Under the pieces are notes generated by a model. That model was not told the DNA's origin, made no database searches, and saw only the letters and a program-made list of their open reading frames with translations. The position numbers and the translations under genes are program-made. From positions 171,311,001 through 171,375,000 of the forward strand of contig JASDFA010000016.1 in NCBI GenBank assembly GCA_035772735.1: a DNA stretch of 64,000 nucleotides. The letters run 5' to 3'. This DNA comes from Datura wrightii (taxonomy: Eukaryota > Streptophyta > Magnoliopsida > Solanales > Solanaceae). This document shows, piece after piece, positions 12,636 through 26,300 of the stretch. Positions within the stretch are counted from its first letter, which is position 1. The number at the start of each line of letters is the position of its first letter.

Positions 12636-14760
12636 AAAAATTAAAAAAAGAAATACAAATCGAATTTTGTAGGAAAAATACAAGGCTTATAAAGTTATAA
12701 CTAATTTATTGGATTGAATAAGTAAAAGAAAGTTAAAAAAAAAAAAGAAGAAGAAGAAGAAGGAGGAGGAGGAGGAGGAGGGAAAATGAGCTATTTAAGA
12801 AAGAGAATATAAATAACATTAATGATGAGATTAAGAGGAGGATCGTATAAGAAGAAGTTGAGAAAGTTTTAGGAAAAAAAATCAATAGCATGATGATGAA
12901 AAGAAATAAATATTAATGTCTTTAAATTCTATAAAATTTTAAGATACAAAATGTAAGAAAAATAAATAAAAATTCTAACTTATGAAAGGCGTCATCTCAC
13001 TTTTTTAACCCAATATTATATATGCGCATTGCACGATTAAATAAATTATTACATGAATTTAATTAATATGAAAATTGATTCGAACCGCTTAATTGAAAAT
13101 TTCATTATATAATCATTTTGCTATATTATAGAAGAGATAATTATCATTTTCAATTTTTAATGGACAAAATTTACTTTTACTTTCTATAAATATGTACAAA
13201 TATAGATATATATTTTTCTTATATATTTAATTTTGTTTATTTAATTTAATATCTTTTTTTGACAAATTTATTTTATTTCGAAAAAAATAAGAAAAGAAGT
13301 GATAAAAGAAAAAAATAATTAGACTTTCATTTTAACCAACTTATATATGAAACAAATTAAATTTGGATCATTTTTTTAATTCTTTAATCTTGATCAATTT
13401 TGTACGTGGTATTTCCCTTTCTTTTCTTTCTCCTCCTTGTAATTGAATAAACAAAAAAAAAATGTTAAAAAAAGAAAGAAAAAGGAGCAATTTAAGGAAA
13501 TGATATACGTGATATTAATTATGAGCTTGACGGGAGGATCGTATAAGAAGAAATTGAGAAAGTTTTAGGAAAAGAAATCAATAGCACGATGATAAAAGGA
13601 ATAAATATGAATATCTTTAATGTTCTATAAAATTTTAAGGTGAAATATTTTAAAACATATACAAAATGTAAGAACGATGAATAGAAAATTTTTAATTTAT
13701 GAAAGGTGTCATGTCACTTTTTTTTAATCTAATATTATATATGTGCATTGCATGGTTGACCAAATTATTACATGAATTTAATTAATATAAAAATCGATTC
13801 CATCCGCTTAATTGAAAATTTCAATATATAATCATTTTCCTATATTATAAAAAAATAATTATCATTTCCAAATTTTAACAGACAAAATTTAAATCCAAAT
13901 AATAAGGAAAGAGATATTAATATTTTTTTTAAGGTTAGATTAAAAAAAAATGTGTAAAATATTCATAATTCTAAGAGTAAAGATAATTAGTGATATTGAT
14001 CAATAAGACATACCACATCACTGTGTTCATATCTATATTTATATATTTCTGTAGGAAAAACACAATGCTTATAAAGTTATTACTAACTCCTTGAATTGAA
14101 CAAAAAAAGTTTTTTTAAAAAAAAAGGAAAAAGAGTGACTTAAGAAAATGATACAAATAACATTAATGATAAGATTAAGGGGAGGATCCTATAAAAATAA
14201 ATTGAGAAAGTTTTAGGAAAATAAATCAATGACATGATGATGAAAGAAATAAATATGAATGTCTTTAATTTTTATAAAATTTTAAGGTGAATTATTTATA
14301 AATAATACAAAATGTAAGAACGATAAATAGAAATTCTAATTTATGAAAGGTGTCATCTCATTTTTTTTTAAAATCCAATAATATATATGTGCATTGCGCG
14401 GTTGAACTAATTATTACATGAATTTAATAAATATGAAAATTGATTCAAATTGATTATTTGAAAATTTTCATTATATAATCATTAATTATCATTTTTAATT
14501 TTTTAACGGATAAAATTTACTTTTACTTTCTATAAATGTATACACATATAGATATGTATTTTTCTTACACATTTAGTTTTGTTTATTTTGACCTAATATC
14601 TTTTTTGAGCAATTTTATTTTATTTTAAAAGAAATAAGATAAAAGTGGTAAAAGAAAAAGAATAAATAATTAGACTTTTATTTCAACCAACTCTATATAT
14701 GGAGCAAATTAAATCTGAATCAATTTCGTTTCTTTCTCCTTCTCGTTTGTTTTCATTTTT
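12636..14760. repeat. Three diverged direct copies of a 0.65-0.75 kb repeat
   Basis: The anchor GGAGGATC(G/C)TATAA occurs at 12836, 13533 and 14181. Each copy shares, in order, a purine-rich start, TGAGAAAGTTTTAGGAAAA, ATCAATRRCA(T/C)GATGAT, TATGAAAGG(C/T)GTCAT, a TATATGYGCATTGCRYG block and TTACATGAATTTAAT. Copies 1 and 3 also share a tail of about 200 bases (TTAGACTTT(C/T)ATTT and following) that copy 2 lacks. Copies differ at many positions, so the duplications are old. No coding capacity is seen. Confidence 0.8.
12736..12782 (+). repeat. A-run with (AAG)n(AGG)n microsatellite
   Basis: A run of A followed by AAG units and then AGG units, found only in the first copy of the 0.7-kb direct repeat. 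Confidence 0.9.
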
Positions 14761-17039
14761 CTTTTTTATGCTGATATTTTTTTCCAATATTATGCAAAAT
14801 CCCCCAAAATTAATATTTTATTGCAACACTCTAATCATTTCTCCTATAAATTCAAACCATTATTTTCTTAATATTAATCTCAAAGTGGTTCAATAGAAAA
14901 ATTGGAGAGAGAATAGAAAAAGGAAAAAGAATATAGTCACAAAAATTAAAGTAGAATCTTCTACAATGCTTTGGGACTTGCAACATCCCGTATTCTTCTT
15001 GTTTCACTTCATTGAACTCCTAGAGAAAGGTTGACTCCCTTTGTCATGTCCATGCCACCATTTTATTTCAATGAAGAGTTATTTGTATAGTGGTATGTAA
15101 ATAGTATGATAGTGGTGTTGATGTTTTGAAATTAGTAATTGGCTATTTGTATAGTATTATCTATGATAAATCATACTACAACATTCGAATATGACATCTG
15201 TTTATATAGTGCTTAAAATATAATGGTGAATTTTTCTTTCAAATTCTACAATTAATTACTGATTGTATGAATCAGTAATTGAATGAATTTGGAGGAATTT
15301 ATAGTGACAAACTGTAACCGAAAGAATAATTAATGCTATAACCGAAATTTTATGTAAATGCTAATTTCTCTATTTACTTTATTTAAAAAAAGTGTTAATT
15401 AATATTTTATTTAACATGAAAAAATGTTAGAAGAAACGTCAAAAAAGAGAATAAAGAAAAATATTATTCAAAATATCAACTTCTTTAGGATGAGAAACTA
15501 TTTTCTAAACTCAAAATACAATGTCAAATGATGCATTTCAACTTTTGATGTTTTTACAAAGTAAATTTGAAGAAGTGTAACATTAATACCCCAACATATA
15601 TGTTAATTATGGGGAAAAGAAAAGAGATAATTGAAATGAATTTTCTGCTTGAAAAATTAGTGCCATATTAATACATATTAATTAATAGTAATTATTGTTA
15701 AAGGGAAGAAATAGTATACTCTAAATGGGTAATTAAATAAATTGATAAAAAAAAAGAAGATTATTTAAATTGGAGAAAAATGCTAAAAAATTAAAAAAAA
15801 AATTCTGACTTTAAAAGTATGCCACATCAACACATCTATATCTTCCTTTATATAGTCTTTCAATTTTATAGGACTATATAAATCTTTTGATCTTTTTTAA
15901 TAAAAAAAGTCTTTTAATATTTTGATTTTGAGATTTCTACTTATAAATAAATATGATAATGTTTTGATTAATTATATTTCTTCATATTTGGATTCATTTA
16001 AATTACAATAATAATTTTTATTAATTTAATTTCAAAAATGATTTTTAGTACTCCCTATTTTTGTTGAGCTTTGACACCTTTTTTACAAGAAAGCCAAAAG
16101 TCTTATTTGAAGATGATATTACTAAGAACTAGTCATATGAAAAGATTTTATATTTATTGTTATGTAAATAGTTATTACGTTATTAAAAAAGATAGAAAAA
16201 AAATCAAAAAAAAGAACAAAAAAAATAAATAAGAATCCTTGATTGTAAAACATGTCACATCAGCAGGACTACATCCCTCTTTTATATTAATATATTGATT
16301 TATAATAAAGTATTCTATGTAAATAATTAAATGCAATCCCTTTATTGGAAAAGTGACTAATGAATTCTATAAAAATACTCACTATTATGATTAGATCACA
16401 GTTGCTTAATTATATTTACGAGAGGAGGTGAAAAAGTTAGTTTATCACTTTGGATAAACTAGAAAGGTAGCTGCCCAAAATGCTAAGATATCTCTGCCAT
16501 TTCATAATACTTGAGAGAATAACAGTAAGTATTTTATATAAAATTATCGCAAGACACTTTCTTATAAATATTATCATAATTTAAAATAAAAAATTTTCAA
16601 ATATCGTATAATTCAAGTTTGAAAGTGCCAAGTAAAATTTATCTTTACTATAAAGATATGGTTAATTAAAAATACAAATATTAATTTTTAAATTTTGGAG
16701 TATTAGAAACTGTTTTTGCAAAAACTCAAACCAACACAAATCTTGGTGTTTATCTTTACATAAATATGGCCGTGTGATTAGCTGAAAGTTTTCATAACAA
16801 AACACTTCCCCCTAAAACTTTTTTTTTTTTTAATTTGTCAAATATATATCCATTTTAAGTAGGTAAATATTTGGCTCCAGTTGTTAACATGGAAAATTAC
16901 CTCAAATGCCAACTGATTTGGCATGCCTACTTAGTTTCCTGATTGGATTTTTGATGCGTTTTCCTACACATATTGTGGAGTTAAGGGATATGTGCAAGTA
17001 GAAATGTTAATTTGTATATAAATTTTGTTTCTTGATTTC
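14761..17039. other. AT-rich sequence downstream of ACS
   Basis: No gene recognised. The last part (about 16.9-17.04 kb) may hold the polyadenylation region of ACS. Confidence 0.4.
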
Positions 17040-17189
17040 TATAATGTCAGCAGAAGATGACTAGCTAGACGAGTCCTCGCAATTGTACAGTAACATGGAT
17101 CTAGAAAGACAGTCAATTGAAAATACACACATTTTGATGTCAAAAAACAAGCAGCCGCAATTATGAATAAGGTGAAATTAGAAGTGGCA
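17040..17189 (-). other. Probable start of ACS 3' UTR
   Basis: Sequence immediately after the ACS stop codon, pyrimidine-rich on the minus strand and without coding capacity. I see no clear AATAAA signal, so the transcript end is not fixed. Confidence 0.45.
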
Positions 17190-17375
17190 TTAACAATGAG
17201 CAAGTGCAATAAGCTGATGGACGACAGTAGGATCGGCCAAAGTGCTTGTGTCTCCAAGCTCATCAAAGCTATTGGAAGCAATTTTTCTCAATATTCTCCT
17301 CATTATTTTCCCACTCCTGGTCTTTGGTAGACCTGGTGCCCAGTGAATCTTGTCTGGTGCAGCAAAACCTCCAAT
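17190..17375 (-). CDS. ACS: ACS exon 17 (residues 620-680 and stop)
   Basis: IGGFAAPDKIHWAPGLPKTR, then SGKIMRRILRKIAS with catalytic Lys642, ending LADPTVVHQLIALAHC and TAA. No SKL-like peroxisomal signal is present at the C terminus. Confidence 0.96.
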   Translation of the reverse strand: MGGFAAPDKIHWAPGLPKTRSGKIMRRILRKIASNSFDELGDTSTLADPTVVHQLIALAHC

Positions 17376-20300
17376 CTGACAATGTCAAACAATTTATTCA
17401 CAAATCTTACTTTTTGATATTTATACATGTTCATCTGCTTCTAACATACTTAACAAAGGCAAAATATATATACATACCTTATCTCTGACAACATTTATAA
17501 GACTTTTTCTAAGTTCCTCACTGTATGAAACACCTTCAGCCAAAGTAACAAATGCGTATATCCCTTGTCCTTTAACATCATGCTCCACTCCAACCACAGC
17601 AGCTTCAACACACTGAGGATGTGAAACTAAAGCTGACTCTACTTCAGCTGTGCCAATGCGGTGTCCACTGTATATATGCAGCATTTATAGTTCAAATAAC
17701 AGAAGCTAGCTTGTTTTGATAATTTCTACATCACTGGGTTAGTATAAATAAATGAATCTTGAGTCTAACTCAACCTCGAAAGTTAGCTTATGGGAGGAGA
17801 ATATCCCAAGTATATATAAGGAGACCACCCATCTCATTAACGATTGATGTGGGACTTTTTTCAATCTTCAACAATTAGATCTTATTTCTCTTATTTATTG
17901 GATGAGAGAAGAATTAGAAGGCGTGTACCTGACGTTGATAACATCATCTACTCTGCCAGTGAGCCAGTAGTAACCATCTTTGTCCCTAAAATGTACGTAT
18001 AAATTATGATCATGGAATAATATTCACTCCAAAATGTCGAAAATATAAAGAAGCAAGAAAAATTAATTAGGTACCTGTTGCAACCATCACCAGTAAAATA
18101 AAATCCAGGAAAGGCACTAAAATATGTAGTTTGATATCTTTCATGATCCCCATAAAGTGTTCTGAATGCAGAAGGCCATGAACTTTTCAGGCATAAATAT
18201 CCACTGCACTCACCTTCTAGCTCCACACCCTTCTCGTTCAGTATTACTGGCTGCAATAATATTAGAAATAGGCCATAATCAAGTATTCTAATTAATCTCA
18301 TTTATTATTCATGTGCCCTTTTATTGGTACCTGGACACCAAAAAAAGGCAATGTAGCAGAACCAGGCTTCTGTGCCCAAGCTCCTGGTACTGGGGTAATC
18401 TGCAATCCAAAAGTTAACATCCTAGCTAGTTAATTAGGCAATTAATTTATATTAATGAGGGTGCACCACTGGTGTTTATTCAACAACAGTATACTCACCC
18501 TGGTTTCAAGTGTTACTAGTTTGTTTTAATTTAGCAAACTGAATCCATATCATTAAAGCATTAATTAAAGTGTGGTGTTTAAAGAGGGATAAAAGACTTG
18601 TTGCATAAATAATCTTATGATTAAGGTTATCAAATTCCTTTATTAAAGATTTGTAAAAACATTGAAAGCTAAATTATATGGACAAGAGGGGTAGCAGAAT
18701 AATAGACCTCAGAAGTAATTGAATCTTTAGGTTATAAAAAGTCATTTTTTTCAAAAATCTTTTTCTTGGTATAATTGGGGTAACTAGATAGGTGTATAGG
18801 AAGAAAGAATTTGATATGCTTCATTTCATTATATAGAGAAAAGAGCAAATATATTGAAATACCATGAAGCCTCCAGTTTCTGTTTGCCACCATGTGTCAG
18901 ATATAGGGCACTTTCCATCTCCTACAACATTGAAAAACCACCTGCCCCAAAATATTAATTGTAAAATAATTATTTCTTTTCAGAAAGCTTTCATGCTTGA
19001 GAAAAAAAAGAAATATACAAAATAGAAGATTCATAGGTACAGATAGAAACCTCCATGCACTCGGATTGATTGGCTCACCAACACTTCCCAGAACCCTCAA
19101 AGATTTTCTTGAATACCGAGTGACATGCTATAAATGAATTTACAACAAATTAAAAAATATTTTCATGAATAACAACAGACATACCATCAAAAACATTTTA
19201 TGATCAAAAAAGAAAGAAAAAAAAAATCATTCACACACTAGTATATTTAGGTCCATATATAAATAAACTTTTCGAATTTGGAACTTGGCGCGTGAGAGTT
19301 AACCCATGTTTTATAATTTTATTCTCACTTAAATTATATTAAAATTTGTAAAAGAAAACAAAAACAGAGTACAAAATCTTTATTAAAAGAGAATGAAAGA
19401 AAAACTGTCTACTTTTTAACACTAGAAATATTTTAGAACTTCAAATTAAATTACTCAAATCTTCGTATTAGTAAATAAAGTTTATAAAAAGATCCAAGAT
19501 TATATACTGATATCTTATTAGCTTGAATTAACTCTTCCCAATATAAATAATAATATTGCTATTTATGTCTTGTAAGAATGCTCAAATTATAAGCAATCAT
19601 GGAAAAAGACAGCGATACTATTTTATTTTAGTTTTGCTTATCTATATTATATTCTCAAGTCATAAAATTAAAAATTAAATTATTAAGATATTCACTAAAA
19701 ATTAATTTACAATTTTATCCTTTTTTTTAAAAAAAAACTTCTATTAAATAATAATTTAGCTACAATAATTATCCTTTAAATAAACCTTCCATTTAATGAT
19801 AATTTTTAAATATATTAAATGGGTTAAGTGTGGAGTATTATTCATTTTCTAGCCGTTATAGAAGGCTGCAGTTAAGTTAATTTACTTTTCAATTTTAATT
19901 TTTAATCTTTGATTTTCTTCTAGTAATGATAATAATTATTTATAATTTTTTACATATTTATTGCACTACATAAAGTGCACATAAATAAATAATTTATATT
20001 TATTTCTTTTTTATGTTAGAATTTTTTTTTTCTATAAAAACTATTGATTTTCTCATTTGGCTTATTTTGCTTAGCACCAATCTGCTTTTTCTTCATGTTA
20101 AATCAGTTCAATCTTCATTATATGATCTAACACTTACTATTTAGATGCTTGTATTTATATATGTACTATTTCTATATAACTTAAATTTTGTTTTATTGGT
20201 CCTCCATTATTTTTTCATGCCAGTTAAATAAAATGATGTAATTATATAACTCATGTTAAATAAAGTAGTATGATTTATTTTCCCTCCTTGACTTTAGATG

Positions 20301-23300
20301 ACTATACTCTTAGTTAATTAACTATCAAATTTCTTAATCGTAAAGGAATATGTGCTCTAGCCATTTGTCAAGAAGTGTAACTACAAGTTTTTAGAGATTT
20401 ATTTGACGTATCATGTTCAAAAATTTAATAATCTTGGGCTTAATTAGTATGGAGCTTTATTTATATATCCCTTATTCTCAAATTTAACTACTAATAATTT
20501 AAAAATTTATTTATTATTAGATGCTATTTATTTTGTGAATTTGATTTTGAAAAGTTAATATTTAATGTTAACTTCGACAGAAGATGCGAAGAATTATAAG
20601 CAAGGTTCATTAGAAAGTCAGAGAAGTTAGAAAATAAATTATCTTCCTTTCCATATCGTTCAAACATTGTTTTTTTTTTTTTATAAAAAAAATAAAAATA
20701 AATATATTAAACATTAATTGTTAAGTTTTTAAGTATTAAAATATGAAATTAATTTATAATCACATTAAATATATTAGATATCAACAATATAATACCAATG
20801 CTATGCGAATACATTTTTGTAGTGACATATCTATAAAAATCTATATATATCCTTTTAGAAAAAATTAAATTTACACATAATATTTATAAAATCAATTATA
20901 AATTTATGAAAGCAGAAAAAAAAAAAAAGAAAAAAAAAAGAGAAGAAAAGAAAATGCAGAAAAAAATAAAAAGAAAAAAGAATGAGGAAGCGAAAAAAAA
21001 GGAAAAAAGAACGAAGAAGCAGCAAAGAAAGAAGAAAGAAAAAAATGAAGAAGCAAAAGAAAGAAAAAAGAAAAAGCAGAAGAGAAAAAAAAAGAAAAAA
21101 AAAAGAGAAGAAGAAGAAGAAGCAGCAAATATAATTGCTAAAAAAAATTAATGAAAAAATTAGAAATGATTAAAAAGATAATAAACTGACATATGGAATA
21201 AAAGTGAACAATTATTTTATCCTAACTATCATACTATGTAATTCTTCCTTCTTATTTGTTCGTTTGTTTATGTAATAAATTCTTTTTCTTCCTTTGCTTT
21301 TTTATTTTTTTATTCATTTCATTATCCTATTTATTCTTTTTCTACCTCAAATATACTGTTATCTCCGGTGTGTATGTCACTATTATTATTTTTCTACTTT
21401 TGTTCATCTACTTTCATTTTCTACTCTTTATCATGTTGCTATATTATTATGTGTCAAAATAGCTATCATGTTTTCTAAAGTATAACATTGACAAGTGAAG
21501 ATTACTCTTGACAAATTTAGGTATGATCTACTCTACCACATGATTGCCCCTAAAAACACAAATAATAAACTCTTTACATGTTGTATGAGCCTAACTAAAT
21601 TCAATAGTTTCAATTTTCAGGTTTAGATAATATCGATTCACCTACACATCGATAATCAACTCATCAAATAATCTACCTATAATAACTCATGAAACACCTA
21701 GACTATTCTGCAAAATAAATTTGTAATTTTTATAGTTATATTTTCTATTACTCATTAGACGAATATGTTTCACAGAATATATATATGTTATTTGAATGAG
21801 TCGATATAAGTTAATATGCAACACATGCAAAATACATATCCAAAAAAAAAACCTATGTATACATATAAAACTATATTAAAATAATTAAGAATTTTTTATT
21901 AAAATTTGACTTCATACTATTAATTTTATTGAGTCGGTGTCGTGTGTATCACAAGTTACTTAAAATTTATTGACCAAGAGAATGAAATAATAGTGTGAGG
22001 TGTAGGCTTACCTCATCTCCCTCGCGCATGAGAGACCTTACTAATGTGGGAGCGGTATAAAAAATTGAAACTTTGTACTTGTCAACAATATCCCAACAAC
22101 GTCCAGCATCTGGATAGTTTGGAGCCTGCAATATATAGGTGATATGTCTATGTATATAATTTAAATACTTAAAATATTTAGTAGCCAGATTCTTTGAGGT
22201 TGTCTGCCTATATTGAAAATCGAATAAAAAAAAAAAGAAAATGTTAAAATGAAGCAGCATGTTTTAATATATATTATATATATATAAAGTAATTACCCCT
22301 TCAAAAACCACAGTAGTTGCTCCATTTAGCAAAGGTCCATATGTAACGTAACTATGTCCAGTAATCCAACCACAATCAGCTGTACACCTGTAAATACAAC
22401 AAAAAGCAATTACCTAAAATAAATAAATAATAAAGAATAAAATTGAAAAACTAATAACCATAAGTAGGAAAGAGGAATTTGGTTGTGGTACTTGTTTATT
22501 TTGTTTTGGCCCTATTAGATGGCGGCCTACTTGTTGGTTACTTCAACTATGCAAAGCGAATGATAGTAATATGTTCAAACATCAAAGTACAATTATAAAT
22601 TGTGAAATGAACTATTAATCTATTTGGTTTGAGGTGAACTTAGAGAAGTGATTTCTAATTAATTTCAATAATTTTTCAACTAACGGCTAGTCACATTATA
22701 TATTTAAAATGATAACAACTAACATGTGGATAATAATGAAGGAAACCAGTACAGATTGATTCCTATTGATGGTTATTTTCATAGTTAGCTTTATTTTGAT
22801 CCTCTTTATATTATTTCATTAATGTGCCTGATTTAATTGTATTTGATTAATTTCTTTTATGTTGTATATTTTTCATTACCATCACCCTTTGTACTGTATA
22901 TCAATATTCCTATGGTTTAAGTTTAATGAGAATAACGTAAAGCTTTCTGATCATTCAATATTTTATATAGTATCAAGAGCCATTGCTTTAACAATATTCT
23001 TTTTTATTTTATTTTATTAAGATAAGATCTGCATATTCATTATAAAAATTAACATGGAGTGCAATTGATTAATATAACCCTATTAATTAATAATTTTTAA
23101 AAAAAACATATAATAATCATTCTTTTCATAATCTAAAGTGACTTAAATATTAAGTGAAAAGTTGGAAAAATGTAGTTAGTTATTTCTTGAATTTGAAATT
23201 AATAATAATTTTAAAATAACTATTTTAATATACCTAGCAACTAAAAAGAAAGAGAGGGAGTAATTTTTTTCTATTATTGAAGACTCTCAATCGTTGGAGT

Positions 23301-26300
23301 CTGCCTTCTCGAAAATCACTGGCGCTGCATAATCCCAACAAAGACCAGACTTCTGATATTTCTGATATTTTTTATCATATCTCTTCATATCCTCTAGTGA
23401 ATTTGGTCTTCTCCTCTCCATTAACACTACTGCTTTAGCACCTATTAAACTAACCTCCAATAATTATCTTATTTGATATATGTATGGGGGACAATGAGAG
23501 TGAGGACACATGGCATCACCAATGGTTTCTGAACAAGGCATTGAGAGCGCGAGGGCTGGGGACTGAATAGCAGTTTTCTCCGAGACAATAATGGTGAGTT
23601 ATCATCTCATAAAGAATAACGATCGGGGATCCATCCCCCGGTGACGTGGCATGAAAGACAAGCAGAGGACAAAAGTATTAGAATACTCAAGTGCGCGGGC
23701 GAGCTCATATGGACCTGAGCAAGGCAGGTATATTGGCTAGCACCTTCCCAAGGGATTGAACGCTTGGCACAGGGACATAGGGGGTAGTACTTTAGAGTTC
23801 CCGTGGCATTTCCCTATTGGTTGAGGCCTAAATTCTATAGCTTATAGATAGTCAATCCTTATCTTTTGTAAAAAGATTCAAACTCTATTCTCTGAAAAAC
23901 AAGCATATTGGAAATACACTATTTTCTTGGGCTTCAAGCAATTTTTTTACTTTTTCTTAATTTAGCATAAGCTATTTGAAGTAACTATTCTTGAGCCAAG
24001 AGCTAAGGTCTCGGGCTTGTTCGCATTCGCACTAAAAATGGTTAGATTTGCCTATCTTTACCTTGTCTTACTAGGTTATACTAAGCTTTTACTTGTTTTC
24101 ATCATATATTACTAACCAAACTTCTAGTAGATCGAATCTAAAATAGGGTTGAATCGTAATATGTGTTTTTTATCCCTGTAAATTCAACTGTATCGAATTC
24201 AGGTTTAGCAACTGCCTAGTTTAGACGTTATTTTTTCCTGCTAGCTTGGTTATGTTTTACTCTACAGAGACTGAGTTGTGCTCTCCAAACTCAAGGGGAT
24301 TGAGGTCTCAATCTCTAGGGGGAAAATATTTTTTGGCTATAAGAAGAGGCCCTACGAGGATCGAGGTCCTATCATAGGACTTAGATCAACTGGAGCGCCC
24401 ACATAACAAAGCTCTGGTAATCTCTTCATGCATCTACAATAGTAATATGAAGTATGTGTTGGTTGATCCAGGAAGTTCAGCAAACATTATGCATGAGCAA
24501 GTCCTCAAGCAGATGGAATCGGCAACTACCATGACCCAAGCGGCAAAAAAAGCTTGCTGGCTTTAATATGGCCAACGAGATCATGAAGGGAGAAATCACA
24601 CTACCGACCAACACCGAGGCAATGGAGAAGGCCACCCGCTTCAACATCCTGATGGAGAAATAGGCTACAACGTAATATTGGGGAGGCCATGGATCCATGC
24701 ATGAGGGTCTTACTGTCAACCTATCATCAGGTGCTCAAGTTCCCAAGCCGAATAGGATAAGGAAGATCAGAGGGAACTGAGGGTGGTTCAATAAATGAGC
24801 GGTGTCTCACCAACAGAGAGTCTGACATTAGAGACAAAGCAGTTAGAAAAACCAAAACCTACCTTCCAAAGTGAAACCGGAAGGGGCTTGTCGGGAATGA
24901 CGTGGATGGATAAGGGGTGGTACGAGACACCGAGAGCTTATTACGTCCCGGATGAGCGGGATGTAACTAAATTAATAGTGAAAAAGCTTATACAGGCTAA
25001 CCTTTTTCATGATTCCCCCAAAAGGAAGGTGTACCTGAGCACAGGACTATGTCCTGAGCTCAAGAAGGTGACATTAACTTTATTAGAAATAATGCTGGTT
25101 GTTTTGCTAGGACCCATCGTGACATTACAGGCATCCCCTTAGAAGTAGCCATGCACAAGTTAGGGATAGACCTTGACTTTCTCTCAATAATACAAAAATG
25201 GTGCCCTATCTTGAAAGAAAAGAATAGATTTGTCAAAGAAGTGGTAACATGTCTTTTAAATATCAGATCTATTTGAGAAGTAAAGTACCCAAAGTGGATG
25301 AAAAATGTAGTGGTAGACTGGTAGTGCCAAAGAAGCCGGGAATGTGTATTGACTTTAAAGATTTAAATAAATCTTGCCTAATAATTCTTGTCCTGTAAAA
25401 AATATTAATCGAATGATTGATGGTATGGCTAGGAACGAGGTCATGAGTTTCCTCAATGCGTACTATGGGTACAACCAAATTCAGATGGACCCAAAGGACC
25501 AAGAGAAGACCTCTTCTATCACGAACCACGATACATGTTGTTACAATGTGATGCTTTTTGGATTAAAACATGCAGGATCAATGTATCAACGATTGATGAA
25601 CCGAATATTCAAGAAGCAAATCAAAAAAACCATGGAGGTCTACATCGATGATATGCTTGTTAAGTCACAGAAAGGTGAAGATCACCTTGCTTACCTCCAA
25701 GAGGCTTTCAAAATTTTGTTGAAGCACAACATGAAGTTAAATCTAAAGAAATGTGCTTTTGGGGTGGGATCCCGCAAGTTCTTAGGTTTCCTTGTATCAA
25801 GCAAGGGAATTGAAGTGAAACCAGACAAGATTAAGGCAATAGAAGAGATCCCAGATTTGCTTGATGGAGTTAAGGTCCTGTTAAGACTTATCGGGCGGGT
25901 GACCGCCCTCAGCCATTTCATTTTGAGATCATCAAAGAGGTGCCACCATTTCTTTTCACTTCTAAGGAAAAAGAGCTAGTTTGATTGGATCCCTGAATGT
26001 CAGTAGGCCTTGTGATAGTTGAAATCATATCTATTGAGCCCTCCGTTGCTGGCAATCCCTTAGGACGGAAAGCAATTGCTTTTGTATTTGGCCGTAGCAA
26101 AGATTTCGATAAGTGTTATGCTCATTCAAGAAGACAAAGGTACACAATTTTCCATATATAATGTCAGCAAAAGCATGCTATGTGTGTAGACTCGGTATTC
26201 TCACCTAAAAATCTAGTTTTAGCCTTTGTAGAGGCTGCTCGGAAGCTAAGGCCCTAGTTCTAGTGTCACCCAATTAATGTGGTCACAATGTACATTTTGT

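Noticed and set aside
16040..16120. TACTCCCTATTTTTGTTGAG, a possible Stowaway end
   Set aside because: No matching inverted partner could be found nearby, so I did not call an element.
20904..21151. Overlapping open frames on both strands (Lys/Glu-rich and Phe/Leu/Ser-rich)
   Set aside because: They arise from the polypurine tract, which has few possible stop codons; there is no domain or gene structure.
21256..21485. Two overlapping frames rich in Phe, Leu and Tyr
   Set aside because: T-rich intronic sequence; hydrophobic by composition only, inside ACS intron 10.
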